From Amphimedon queenslandica (Eukaryota; Porifera; Demospongiae; Haplosclerida; Niphatidae), in NCBI RefSeq assembly GCF_000090795.2, contig NW_003546430.1, forward strand, positions 3,475 to 44,221: a DNA stretch of 40,747 bases. Direction: 5' to 3'. The translations under genes were made by a program, and so were the position numbers. Shown here in pieces: positions 10,901-21,000 of the stretch (position 1 is its first letter; every line of letters starts with the position of its first letter). Under the pieces are notes generated by a model, which was not told where the DNA came from, made no database searches, and saw only the letters and a list, made by a program, of their open reading frames with translations.

Positions 10901-13197
10901 GTGTAACAGCTAATGAGTATTCTACAATGGCATTAAGATCACTCTGAGAGCATGAAGTATCATTCCCTATTAACCATTGACTTGTATACCATCCGTAAGT
11001 CAAGTACGTGTAACGAGGATACAACCGTCCTTCCTCATGTGCCTATTAAAATAATGGAATATTTAACTCTGTTAATAGACTACAGTACAAGATGATTTAT
11101 TGGCAGGAGTAATATTTGGCAAATTTGCCTATAGAAAGTTATTGGCAAATTTTATATTGGCAATTTTTTGCCATGTGCCATAACCTGCCATTGAGCATGC
11201 TCAGTTTGAAACAAAATGGCAGATTTTATATTGGCGATTTCTTCATAGAACCGCCAATCGCCAATATTAATTCCTCGCCAATAAATCAGCTTGTATGGTA
11301 CATCCAGTTAGCATCATACACTATACTTTTCATGTAATACAAATTAATGGTAGCTTACTTTACATAGGACTTTCCTGGCCATTGGAGCATACATTGCAAG
11401 AAAAAATATCCTTGCTCTTTCTTCCTAAAAAATGAAGGGAGAACTGTCAATTTACAACACATATAAGTATTAGTAAAAGTTAAATTTTGATCACAAACTT
11501 ACAAAAAGTGCATTGCCCAGTGATAGAGGCCCATCATCAGTATCAAATGAAGCAATGTGTAGAGTAATATTGTACTGTGGTAGCAATACTTTGAGACGAT
11601 TTATTGTCTGTAAAAATAGCAAAATAGAATAGAATAAACTCTCATTGAATACCTCATTAAATTTTCATTGAATCGGTATAATGATACGGTATAGTGAATG
11701 CAACAAGGAAAGGCAGTCTTGCATGCATTTCATAGTTTATTTATAAATTGCACCAACTTATTGAAAGCTCGTGGTTACTTTTGGTTTTACAAATTTTATA
11801 AATTATTGATGTACTGTCAACACACTATTTCAGGCAATAGAGCTACTAGTAGATCAAAGTACTTATAAATTTGAACTGAGTTGATTGTAAAGGTATTCAA
11901 TGCTTACTAATTAATTACACAAGCTGATAATGTATTTGTATGAAATCAAAATGTGAAATCATGCTGCTTTATGGCCTGCATGGCACCACTTTATTAAGCA
12001 CACGCTAAAATATCTGACAATTGCATACAAATTACAGCAACTGTACGGTAACAGCTATTATAGCACTGAACACAGCTTTTTCATTGTTTTTTAAAAATGA
12101 GTAAATGTGGGACTTACATTTATAAAAATATTCTCGTTTTGACTAATAATAGACAAGTGTCTCCAGCCATTTTGAATGCACACTGACACAAAACCACTGG
12201 CTAAATCAATCTCAGTAGGTAGCATCTGAAAGTAAGACTTGAAACGAACACGATCAGCTAACTCAGAAGAGGAAGAGGCACATGAGACCTACACAATGAT
12301 TCTTATCATAAGCTATAATTATTTAAATTATAATGCCATGATCAGTTACACAATTCGCTTGATACTTCCCATAATGCTTCCCATAAATACCCATGTATGT
12401 TGCTACTATAAGAGCAGTAATCAAATAAAATTTTTCATGGCAAAAATTAAGAATGTCGTGTCTACTAAAAGCAAACATAATTTCACTCAGAAATTAATAA
12501 TCTTCCTAAATTTGGAGTCAATTATAAAATTTTGTTACAATAACATACTTGCGTCAAAATATCAACTTAACTCTTTCTCATGCATCACTTAAAGTTTGTT
12601 TGTTCTCAAAAGAAAAACAACATAATACCACTTATCCATAATACCTTTCATTTTTATGTTTTGTTGCTCCCACCATCTCTCTTTCACCAGCATGTACACA
12701 CACACACACACACACACACACGCGCGCACACACACGCACTGCTTTCTCCTCACTTGTGTTAAATTATAAAAGTGACTGATGTCAGCCGTTGGCTCAGTAG
12801 CAAGGGAGCAACCTGATCCCATGAGAGCAACTTTAGGCGTACCATACAACACTTGTTGGAAGTAAGACTTGAGTGCTATACTGTGGCTACACTAAACAAA
12901 CAAACAAATAGTGTAAAAGAATGGAGTACTTACTTGAGAGTCCATTAGCTGATAGCCTAGTCTATATCCTGGTAGCAGATCGGTGTCATTGTTAATGAGG
13001 TCCAATGCCACTTGAATGCCAGGTACAGCTCCAGAGCTGTTGAAAGCACCACCAAAGGACATAAGAAGAGCAATGGAAAGGTTAACCCTCGTATCAGGAT
13101 TACTTGCTTCGGATGGAGGATAGAAAGGCTGGAATGATTCCGAGTAATGGATGGAAAAGAAGAGAAGAAGAAAAAGAGGCGTCATGATCGAGGTCAT
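4901..13197 (-). CDS. GABA-B-type class C G-protein-coupled receptor, 16 exons
   Basis: Complete model of about 838 residues. Exons (5' to 3'): 13197-12934, 12891-12754, 12288-12118, 11607-11503, 11424-11359, 11042-10854, 10713-10584, 10532-10384, 7560-7488, 7388-7284, 7245-7101, 6848-6722, 6167-6060, 5948-5799, 5715-5392, 5173-4901; every junction is GT-AG and phase-consistent. Residues 1-21 form a signal peptide, about 22-460 an ANF/Venus-flytrap ligand-binding domain (VALMGSGCS, DISHFYNLTQ, YTYLTYGWYTSQW), then seven membrane segments near 480-507, 520-541, 559-583, 597-618, 660-682, 693-715 and 721-746. There is no cysteine-rich domain, as in GABA-B receptors. The loop before TM6 carries LNESKF, which matches the GABA-B LNDSKY loop. 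A charged coiled coil occupies about 800-834, where GABA-B subunits dimerise. The ligand is not assignable; sponges have many such receptors. Intron 8 (2.8 kb) is full of small transposons. Confidence 0.95.
7741..8350. repeat. Dispersed intronic repeat, copy 1, with ~180-bp internal monomers
   Basis: In intron 8 of the class C receptor. Three tandem monomers begin near 7861, 8043 and 8221, each starting with a variant of AAGTTTGAGTTGATTC, then a poly-T/ATGAATTTTTAAA stretch, GCCAAACTTTGTC and TTTTTCTGATACATA. The block ends with TAGCTCACTTAGCAT and GGGAAACCCTG (to 8350). The same consensus recurs at 15962-16384 and 22075-22453. The left edge is approximate. No coding capacity. Confidence 0.8.
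9340..9505. mobile_element. Long near-perfect hairpin element (166 bp)
   Basis: Inverted arms of about 75 bases run inward from ATTAAAGCATGG (9340) and CCATGCTTTAAT (end 9505), meeting at a short GC-rich loop (CGGCCTTCGGCTTCG) near 9416-9430. Only a few mismatches separate the arms. It lies in intron 8 of the class C receptor. The structure fits a foldback/MITE insertion; no coding potential and no clear target duplication. Confidence 0.8.
9535..9827. mobile_element. MITE with CAGGSCCGTAGCCAGG ends and 5-bp target duplication
   Basis: Left end CAGGCCCGTAGCCAGG (9535) and right end CCTGGCTACGGCCCTG (to 9827) are inverted copies with one mismatch. Both sides are flanked by ATCAA (9530-9534 and 9828-9832), a 5-bp target duplication. 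Length 293 bp, no transposase. The minus-strand open frame at 9461-9787 is a by-product of the element and is not a gene. A 5-bp duplication with CA...TG ends fits a subgroup of hAT-like elements, but superfamily assignment is tentative. Confidence 0.88.
11094..11287. mobile_element. MITE with GATTTATTGGC inverted ends, copy 1
   Basis: GATTTATTGGC (11094-11104) and GCCAATAAATC (11277-11287) are exact inverted ends, with imperfect pairing continuing inward (TAATATTTGGC against GCCAATATTA). It lies in intron 5 of the class C receptor. The short plus-strand open frame at 11116-11337 is the element itself. Related sequence occurs at 20088-20272 and, more weakly, near 6930-7060. Confidence 0.8.
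12696..12739. repeat. (CA)n / (CGCA) microsatellite
   Basis: About 44 bases of CA with a central CGCGCGCA interruption, in intron 2 of the class C receptor, close to the exon 2 donor. Confidence 0.95.
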
Positions 13198-13664
13198 GAT
13201 TGTACTGATGAGTGTGCAGAAATGGGAGGCGTGGCTATGGTCAATATTGCAGTGCAGTGAATGCTGCAGCTAGTGCAGTGAGTGATGTAACTTATGGTTG
13301 TAGTTCAGTAGTGATTGCAGTTTGTGATTGGTAGTTGTACTTTAAATTGTGTTATTAGCACAGTTTGCCAATTAAGTGATACTGATTGAAGTATAAATGA
13401 TTACGTTTTTGGTTTCAAACACTTAATTATTAGTATTGTTTAGTTGTAATGATTACATTTTATAGCATCAGGAATTTATCTGTACCAATAATAGCAGCTC
13501 ATAAATTTATTATCAATAATTATACATGTAAGTATTCCCATTTCTCATTGAAGAAAATTAATTTACCAACATTCATTATCTGTGTACATATCAATGATTG
13601 TCTAAACAATCATGAGTCTTTAGGTGTGGTTTCCAAAGCAATCAGCCCATGCCATCACTTAATC
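13198..13664. promoter_or_regulatory. Divergent intergenic region between class C receptor and alcohol dehydrogenase
   Basis: 467 bp separate the receptor ATG (13197, minus) from the preferred dehydrogenase ATG (13665, plus), so both promoters should lie here. It contains a run of imperfect AGTGCAGTGA-like repeats (about 13250-13290). No TATA box can be assigned with confidence. An open frame extends from 13449 into the dehydrogenase, but its residues look like translated non-coding DNA. Confidence 0.5.
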
Positions 13665-14846
13665 ATGGCAATGTTTAAGCAATACATTATTGTATCACCT
13701 GGCCAAGATATCCAGTGTAAAGAAGAAACCCTTTCTAAAGCAATTGCAGATCTGCCACCAAAAGGAGTACTTATAAAGGTCCATTCTTCTGGAGTGTGTC
13801 ACACTGACCTTCATCAATGGCTGGAGGGAGGGTTCCGCCTCTCAGACTCAGAATATTTACTGTTTGCTAGTCGTGAAGGGATGGGCTATCCTAAAGTACC
13901 TGGTCATGAGATATCTGGTACTGTATATAAGTTTGGTCCTGATGTAAGGGAAGATGAGAGCTCACTCAGTAAAGGTGATAGTGTGATTGTCTATCCATGG
14001 ATAGCTTGCGGGGATTGCAGGTATTGTGAGAGAGGGAACAATGATCATTGCACTGGAGGTAAATCACAAGAGATTGGTATGAACATTAATGGAGGGTATT
14101 CTGAGTTTGTGATAGTTCCTCATTATCGCTATGCTGTCCCTTTACCCAGTGCTATTAGTATTGACATGGGGTCTGTTCTTGGTTGCTCTAGTCTAACTGT
14201 CTATAATGCTGTGAAGACTGGGCTGGCTGAGCTACCAGAAGCTGGAGACTGGAGGAGTGATGATCAGTTCCATGTTGCTGTGGTTGGATTAGGTGGGTTA
14301 GGCTCGTGGGCTGTCTCATTCATTCCACTTCTTTTCAAGCCAGCAATAAAACCCAATGTAGCTATAACTGGCATTGATATCAATGAATCAAAATTAAGCA
14401 CCTTTGTAGATGAAGGTCTTATACAAAACTCATTCCACCTCTCAACATTGAAGCCTCCACAAGAACAAGCCAGTATGTGTCGGGACAAAATATCTACGAA
14501 AGGCTATCAAATAATTTTTGACTTTGTGAATAACCCTCTAACGTTTGATGTCTCCATTCGCCTCCTTGGTAATCATGGGGTACTAGTGTCTGTTGGGCTG
14601 TTTGGTGGGACAGGAAATGTCCAGCTACCTTTGTTGTCCCTTGGGAGAAAAAAGATAATCGGTATTCATACAGGATCTTACAATCTCTTCAAGGAAATGC
14701 TTGAATTTCTTGCCTCAAATATAGACAACATTAAGACACCTACCCTCAGTGTTTATCCACTAGCTGATTGCATGAAAGCATTGAGAGACGTTAAAGAAGG
14801 CAAAATATCTGGCCGAGCAATTTTAAAAGTAAACAATGAGACATAA
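13665..14846 (+). CDS. Zinc-dependent medium-chain alcohol dehydrogenase
   Basis: A 393-residue MDR-family enzyme expected to oxidise an alcohol or reduce an aldehyde with NAD(H), probably cytosolic. The frame is open from 13449, but family similarity begins at the MAMFKQYI start (13665), so I chose that ATG. Catalytic zinc ligands: C45 (GVCHTDLH), H81 with E82 (PGHE) and probably C174 (LGCSS). Structural zinc lobe: C115, C118, C121, C129. The Rossmann loop is GLGGLG (208-213), and D238 (ITGIDIN) at the end of the second strand favours NAD over NADP. Length is slightly above the usual 340-380 because of an insertion between C45 and H81. The gene has no intron although its neighbours have about 15 each, which could mean retroposition, transfer from bacteria, or simple intron loss. 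The substrate is unknown. Confidence 0.93.
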   Translation: MAMFKQYIIVSPGQDIQCKEETLSKAIADLPPKGVLIKVHSSGVCHTDLHQWLEGGFRLSDSEYLLFASREGMGYPKVPGHEISGTVYKFGPDVREDESSLSKGDSVIVYPWIACGDCRYCERGNNDHCTGGKSQEIGMNINGGYSEFVIVPHYRYAVPLPSAISIDMGSVLGCSSLTVYNAVKTGLAELPEAGDWRSDDQFHVAVVGLGGLGSWAVSFIPLLFKPAIKPNVAITGIDINESKLSTFVDEGLIQNSFHLSTLKPPQEQASMCRDKISTKGYQIIFDFVNNPLTFDVSIRLLGNHGVLVSVGLFGGTGNVQLPLLSLGRKKIIGIHTGSYNLFKEMLEFLASNIDNIKTPTLSVYPLADCMKALRDVKEGKISGRAILKVNNET

Positions 14847-15091
14847 ATTGAACACATTAATAGATATTTATTATCATCATTAATTTTTGTAAATTCCAAT
14901 AACACTGTGGTGCATGCAATGATTCACATGACAATTTAATGCGACTGTGTCCTGCACATATTACAAAACAACATGTCATTAAAAAGGAGGAAAAAAATGA
15001 ATATCAATAATATAAGAAAAAATAGGATGGACAATCACAAAATTATATATAAACACACACTATGTATAGAAGGAGAGGGAGAGAGTCAAAC

Positions 15092-18000
15092 TCAGTGTTG
15101 AGCAAATTTACTTGACTTGCGTCTGACGGGCTGCCCGAGAGTAACAGACTGTCCCTCGTGTACAAAGAGTGAGTTGTGCTGGTAGTGCTTCACTATCTCT
15201 TCAATGCTAGAGAACTGCATCACTCCCATGGAGTATGAGCCATCGGGTTTGGGATCAATATTGAAATGTTTGACACTGTATGAATAAAAAATAAAAGTCG
15301 AGAAATAATTTTGAGACACAAAGTCATTATGTACAAAGGCAATAATAATCGTCTACAAAATAATTGTGCTCATTATTAAAATGTATGTGTATATATTGCT
15401 ATTGCGTATTATTCTTTAAATGTGATCCTGTGCTTACCTGTAATGGTGTCTTATTGATAAAGCATAATATCCCTTCTTATTGATTCTTTCTCTAACCAAG
15501 AATTCTCTTTGTTTACCATTCTATAGTACAGGTCAATAGTATAACTACATGTATCTTTTCAATACTTACCTCAATGAGGAATTGTTCAGCTTTCTCTCTC
15601 TCCATTCCTCCAACATACCAAGAGAATTCCTCTGAAAACATAATAACAAATGAAATACTAGTAAGAGAGCTTTAAAACAAGTGTTAAGACTTATAGCCAG
15701 TCAGTTTCAAAGGGCCTTTGTTCAAATGACACACCTTTCAAGGCATTCATGCATAAAACTGAAAGTTGTGTCTATCATTATGTCTACCACACGTAATACA
15801 GAGGAAATGACAAGCAATTACATGTAATACGGTACTTTTTGAAGCACAAACTGATATTATAGTTCTATCATTGATACAGGTACATGTTAAAGTCTATCCT
15901 AATCAAAATTGACATAAGCATCATGTCATATGCTAGTGCTACTGTATACATGAAGCTGGTTCAGGGTTTCCTGGAGGATTTTGGCATGCATTTAGCTTTA
16001 TGTCAGTTAAATTACTCAAACATTTGCCATAATGGTTTTTTACATTTTCTGATGCATATACAAGCTCTTAAGTTGCTTAGAAATTTGAGCCGATTGTGGT
16101 AAAAATTAGATTTTTTATAAATTAAAAAGTTGCTATAACTGCATGTGTACTGTACTATAGAAAGGATATTTGGCCAAATTTTGCTAAAAACAATTAGGAG
16201 GTTCTCTATAATTTTTCTAATACAAATACATGTCCTTATGTTGTTGAGAAGCTTTGAGCTCATTCCAATCAAATCTGAATTTTTTATGAATTTCAAAGTA
16301 GCTCTATAGGCTTGTCAGCTTATGAAGCATATTTAGCTCACTTACATGTACATGTACATGTAACATGCTTTGTAGGAAACCCAGGGCTGTGTGTTCTACC
16401 AATACTTGCTATACATGTAGGTACAATGTAGGTGCCGAAAAGTGTCATAAATTTAAATACAGTAATTCAGATCACTATAACAAGGTATTTTGTATCCAAG
16501 TCTTTGAAGCAAACCAAAATACATGTAAATGTATGTACAGTACATATGTACAATGTACATATACATGTACATGTACATACGATATGTGTGAACCAACAAA
16601 GCACAAGCAACAAATGTTGTTTTAGTTAACTACAATATCACATTTAGTTTAGACACGTTCAATTATACATGATGCATACTACATGTAGTTGTAAAAACTA
16701 TTAATACACACATACACATACCTATTGGTGTGGCGGTTGTAACATCAGACAAATGACCATAATCTCCTAATCCATTAGCTTGGCTTGCTGCTCTTCTTGG
16801 TGGAGGAGGAGGAGGAGGAGAACTAAACTTCATTTCAGCTGCTGAGCCATGATGCTCTAACTTCCGTGAGTTAGGAGGCGACGAATTCAATGGACGAGGC
16901 TTAGGAGGAGGAGGCAGGCCTCTACCTTTAGACAACTTGGGACTCCCATCAGAATTGGAATTAGTTCGAGGAATATCAAGCGAGTGCTGGTGTAAGAGAG
17001 GGGGGGATGGGGTGTCACTCAGTATGGCTGCAGTGGTGCCACTCCTTGGCTTTGTGGGTGGAAGTTTCTGTGGAGGCAGTTGTGGAGGCTGTGCTGAAGC
17101 AACTGTCATAGCCTAACAGACAAAACATATATGCGTCATATTAAATACATGTAGTGTGTGAAACAGAAAAAGGAAGAGCTGAGGATGCATACATACATGT
17201 ATGTATGTAGGGCAAGAAAAACAAAAAATAAAAAAAAAGCCAGAAGATACAGTAGCTATAAAAATTTTGGCAAATTAAGCTTCGTATATCAAAATTCTAA
17301 ATTCTGTTTTAGGGCACAAAATTCTACCAAAATTTAACCACAATTTGAAGAGAAGCTACATGTACATGTATGTACATTTGTATGATTAAGGAGAAAAGTA
17401 GCAAAATAAACTAATAAAACATACTCTTTTCTCTTCTTCCCAAAATTCACCAGGAGTCCATCCCTCCTTTCCATTAATATTGACATACCACCAGCCACCA
17501 GACGACTGCTTTATCAGCAAGCAACGCTCCCCAGCACTAAAACTAAGACAGCCATCAGCCTGACTAGTATAATCCTCAATAGCAGTGTAAGACCGAGAGT
17601 TCTTTGAAGCAGAAGGAGGAGGGCAGGAAGGAGGTGGAGGAGTTTGTATATCTTTTGTTGAGTCGACTAGCACAGGGGCAGATATAACTGGCTCTGGTTT
17701 TGAATCACTCCCACCTCCTCCTAGCTTGAACTTGGGGTATGGCTTCTTTTTTGCCGGCTCTGGCTTTTTATGAGCTGGAGAAGACGATGGTTTTGGATTC
17801 GGTAATGGCTTGATGTGATCGTAGCCATTTGACGGTGATCCCTTCCCTGCTAAAGGTATAAGTGGCTTCTTTGGTGCTAGAGGACTAGACTCAGACTTTG
17901 CTAGAAGATCTTCTAAGCTTTTAGTCCTTTTGAGTATGTTACCTCTAGGGACCTCAACCGCCTGTTCACTTGCTTGTTGTTGTTGTTGTTGTTTAACATA

Positions 18001-21000
18001 AGGGACTGGTAATGGTGGACGCTTCTTCTTTTGTTGGACTGGAGTTAGTCTGCCAGCAGTTGTGGCTACAATAAAAACAAAATAACAATTAATAATTGAT
18101 AGATATGAAACAATAATAGAAATAAATTTGCTGAATTCAATAAGCCAATGAAACTGTAGCCAGTAATACTGAGGTAAAAGCATACTTCACTAATGTGATA
18201 CAATATGGCAGGAATGTGACCCAGCTACTCTAGAATAAAAGGGAGTGACTCAACTGTCTGGATTGATTTATTAAATTTGCTAGCCATACAAAGACAAGAG
18301 CTTCAAACATTGAGGGGACACACCCTGAGTGAACAAATCACTATAATTAATGTGAGTATAGTATAGTCTGGTGATCTCAGTGTATTCCATTGTGTCAGGG
18401 CCATTCTATTTTAATATGCATAATTATAACTGTCTTGTGCAATAATAACATAATGAAACATAATCTAATATTTTATATTAGGAAATAGTTCTTGGAATAA
18501 TATTAAGCTCTATTATACTAGTTGGTTGTCAACAAACAATGATAATAAGCTAGTAGTACTATTATGGTAATATAATAATACTGTACTAGCAGTTAAAATT
18601 TACAGTGATAAGATTTCAACCACGAGACTGATTACTTGACCCACAAAGTAGTACAAATAATTATGACTACTGTACATTACAATTATAGTTACACAAAACG
18701 TACCATACACTGGACCAACAACATTGCATGTACATATACATTGCAATTATGTGACACATACATGTACACATGTAGGCAATAAAGTATACGTACATGTACA
18801 TGTACATGTATACAGTATAAACTACATGTACTGTAATAATGGCTTACTGTCATTCCCTTCACTGTGCTGCTCATCTGGAGCTACTGCAGCATAAACTGGA
18901 TCCATTTCAACATACTCATCATCATTCTCTGGGCTGGTCGATGCTCTTGCTGAATCAAGGAAACCAAGGGATTTGGTCATGGCCAGTTTATTCCTGCTCT
19001 TTATTGAGTCGCTCTTACTCTCTCCTTCCTCTCCTTTGGGTGGCTCAGGCATTGGCATTATAGACACATATTTGACCCGGCCAGTGCTCCCTGTTGAATC
19101 TGAATAATTGAAATTATGATGATTGTAAAGTCAATAAACAATAACAAAATAAGTTTATTTAATAATGTAACTTGTGTTTGTCAACAAATGCTAACAGGTC
19201 AAAGATCAAAATTGACTAATTAAATTCTTTTAATTTTTTTGTATTCTAGACCAAGCAAGGTAGGCGTATACAATGTACATGTATAAATCTTTTTAAATAA
19301 TCATTAGTTAGATGATATTAATGATTCAGTTACAATGTACCTTGTGACTTGAATGGTACTTTCTTGGGAGGACTAGGGGCACGTGTCTCATCTTTAATAG
19401 CAAACTCTTCAGGATTGATGTACTCATTATCTAAATCAAGATTGACTGGACTGTCTGGTTTCTTATTAGCAGTTGGTTTATTAGGAGGAGGGGGCGGCCT
19501 ATTAGGAGACTTCTTCAACTGAGGAGAACCAAACTTCTTCAATGGAGGAAGCTTCTTGGGCTCATCAAGAAGAGGAGTCCCATCAAATGAAGTATTCTGG
19601 TATATGGTATGGTGAACGATACCCTCTGATGGATCAAACGGATGATCGAAGTCAGTATTCTCATAAATATCACTATCCACCGGGCCCATCTCATAATGAT
19701 TGGGGGAGAATGGTCGGTTAGAGCAGACGCCGTGTCTGTCTTCATCACTCCCTGAAGTGGAGGAATGAGACGGTCTTGGTACTTTATAGTAGGCAGGTGT
19801 ATCGGACATGTCAATATTGGTCCCTGCTACTTTACCAGCCAGTAGTGGTCTGGGGACTATGTATATGTCATCCGACCTCTTTATTGTGTTTCTAAATGAA
19901 ATAAGACTCAGTTTAATAATGCATCTACATGCACATGCAGCCCGTGTGATGTACTGATTTTTAATAATATGCACAGCACGTTCAAAATCATCTCTCTCTC
20001 TCTCTCACTCTTTCAAACATGCATGTAGTTTGGTTTAAATCTTTTTCGGCTATTCTCCCCACACACATACAATGTAATACAACTGGAAGTATTGGCGATG
20101 AGCGGCATGATGACATCTCAAAAAATTAGCAATTGGCAGATTTGATTTAGCAGCCACGTGCCATCTATTGAGCAATGCCAAAAATAAGCATTAAATGGCA
20201 GACTTTAAATTGACAGTAGCTCACAGCACTACTAATAACTCAATATTAATTCTTCACCAATATTTGTAGCTATACAATACTCATTTCTCATATATACATG
20301 TACATATACATGTAGCTACAGTTGATAGCAATTGGCAATAATGGAAAGCATTCTTCAATTTATCTCTCTCTCTTTCTCTCCATACCTTCTTGGTGGTGGT
20401 TTCTTGTGAATATTAAGTCCCTCGTAAATTGATTTCTCTGATTCGTAAGTGATACTTTCAGCACTTGGAGATGACTCGTTGGTTTGTTGACTCACTCTTC
20501 TTATGATGGTAGCTGGACAGTAGCCAGTTCGACCCTTTTTACTGTCAAATAAAAAGAAATTAAAACATTAGATATAAAACTACATGCACATGCACAACAA
20601 GTAAAATTGTTGCTTTTGTTTAGTTAATCACATTTACAATTAAAATTGTGCCACATTAGCTATAATACTGTATATTATAGATTAAAAAGTGTAACAAAGA
20701 AAATTTTTGAATCATACACATAGTACTAATTTGCAGACAGAGTATATGGCAAAATCGTTTGTATGTTATCATGATACTGACTATAATGTTAAATATAAAA
20801 TTTATTAGTACCTTATCTTCCACCATCCATCCATGCTCTTGTGAACAATAGTCACCTTCTCACCCATTGATATCCCAACCTCATCCTCACTCTGAGGTAT
20901 GTAACTCTCCATTGCCTCATACTCTATGATAAAAGAAACAGTCACATTATGTGCTTTGCCACACTATCACTTTAAAGGACAGTACTACACTCATATATGT

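Noticed and set aside
12239..12592. 117-codon plus-strand open frame
   Set aside because: It overlaps exon 3 of the class C receptor on the other strand and the rest lies in its intron; composition is that of translated AT-rich DNA.
13449..13664. N-terminal 72-codon extension of the alcohol dehydrogenase
   Set aside because: Open by chance: family similarity begins at MAMFKQYI, and the extension has neither a targeting-peptide pattern nor conserved residues.
18689..18874. Minus-strand open frame rich in His-Val repeats
   Set aside because: Translation of TACATG/GTACAT repeats in an intron.
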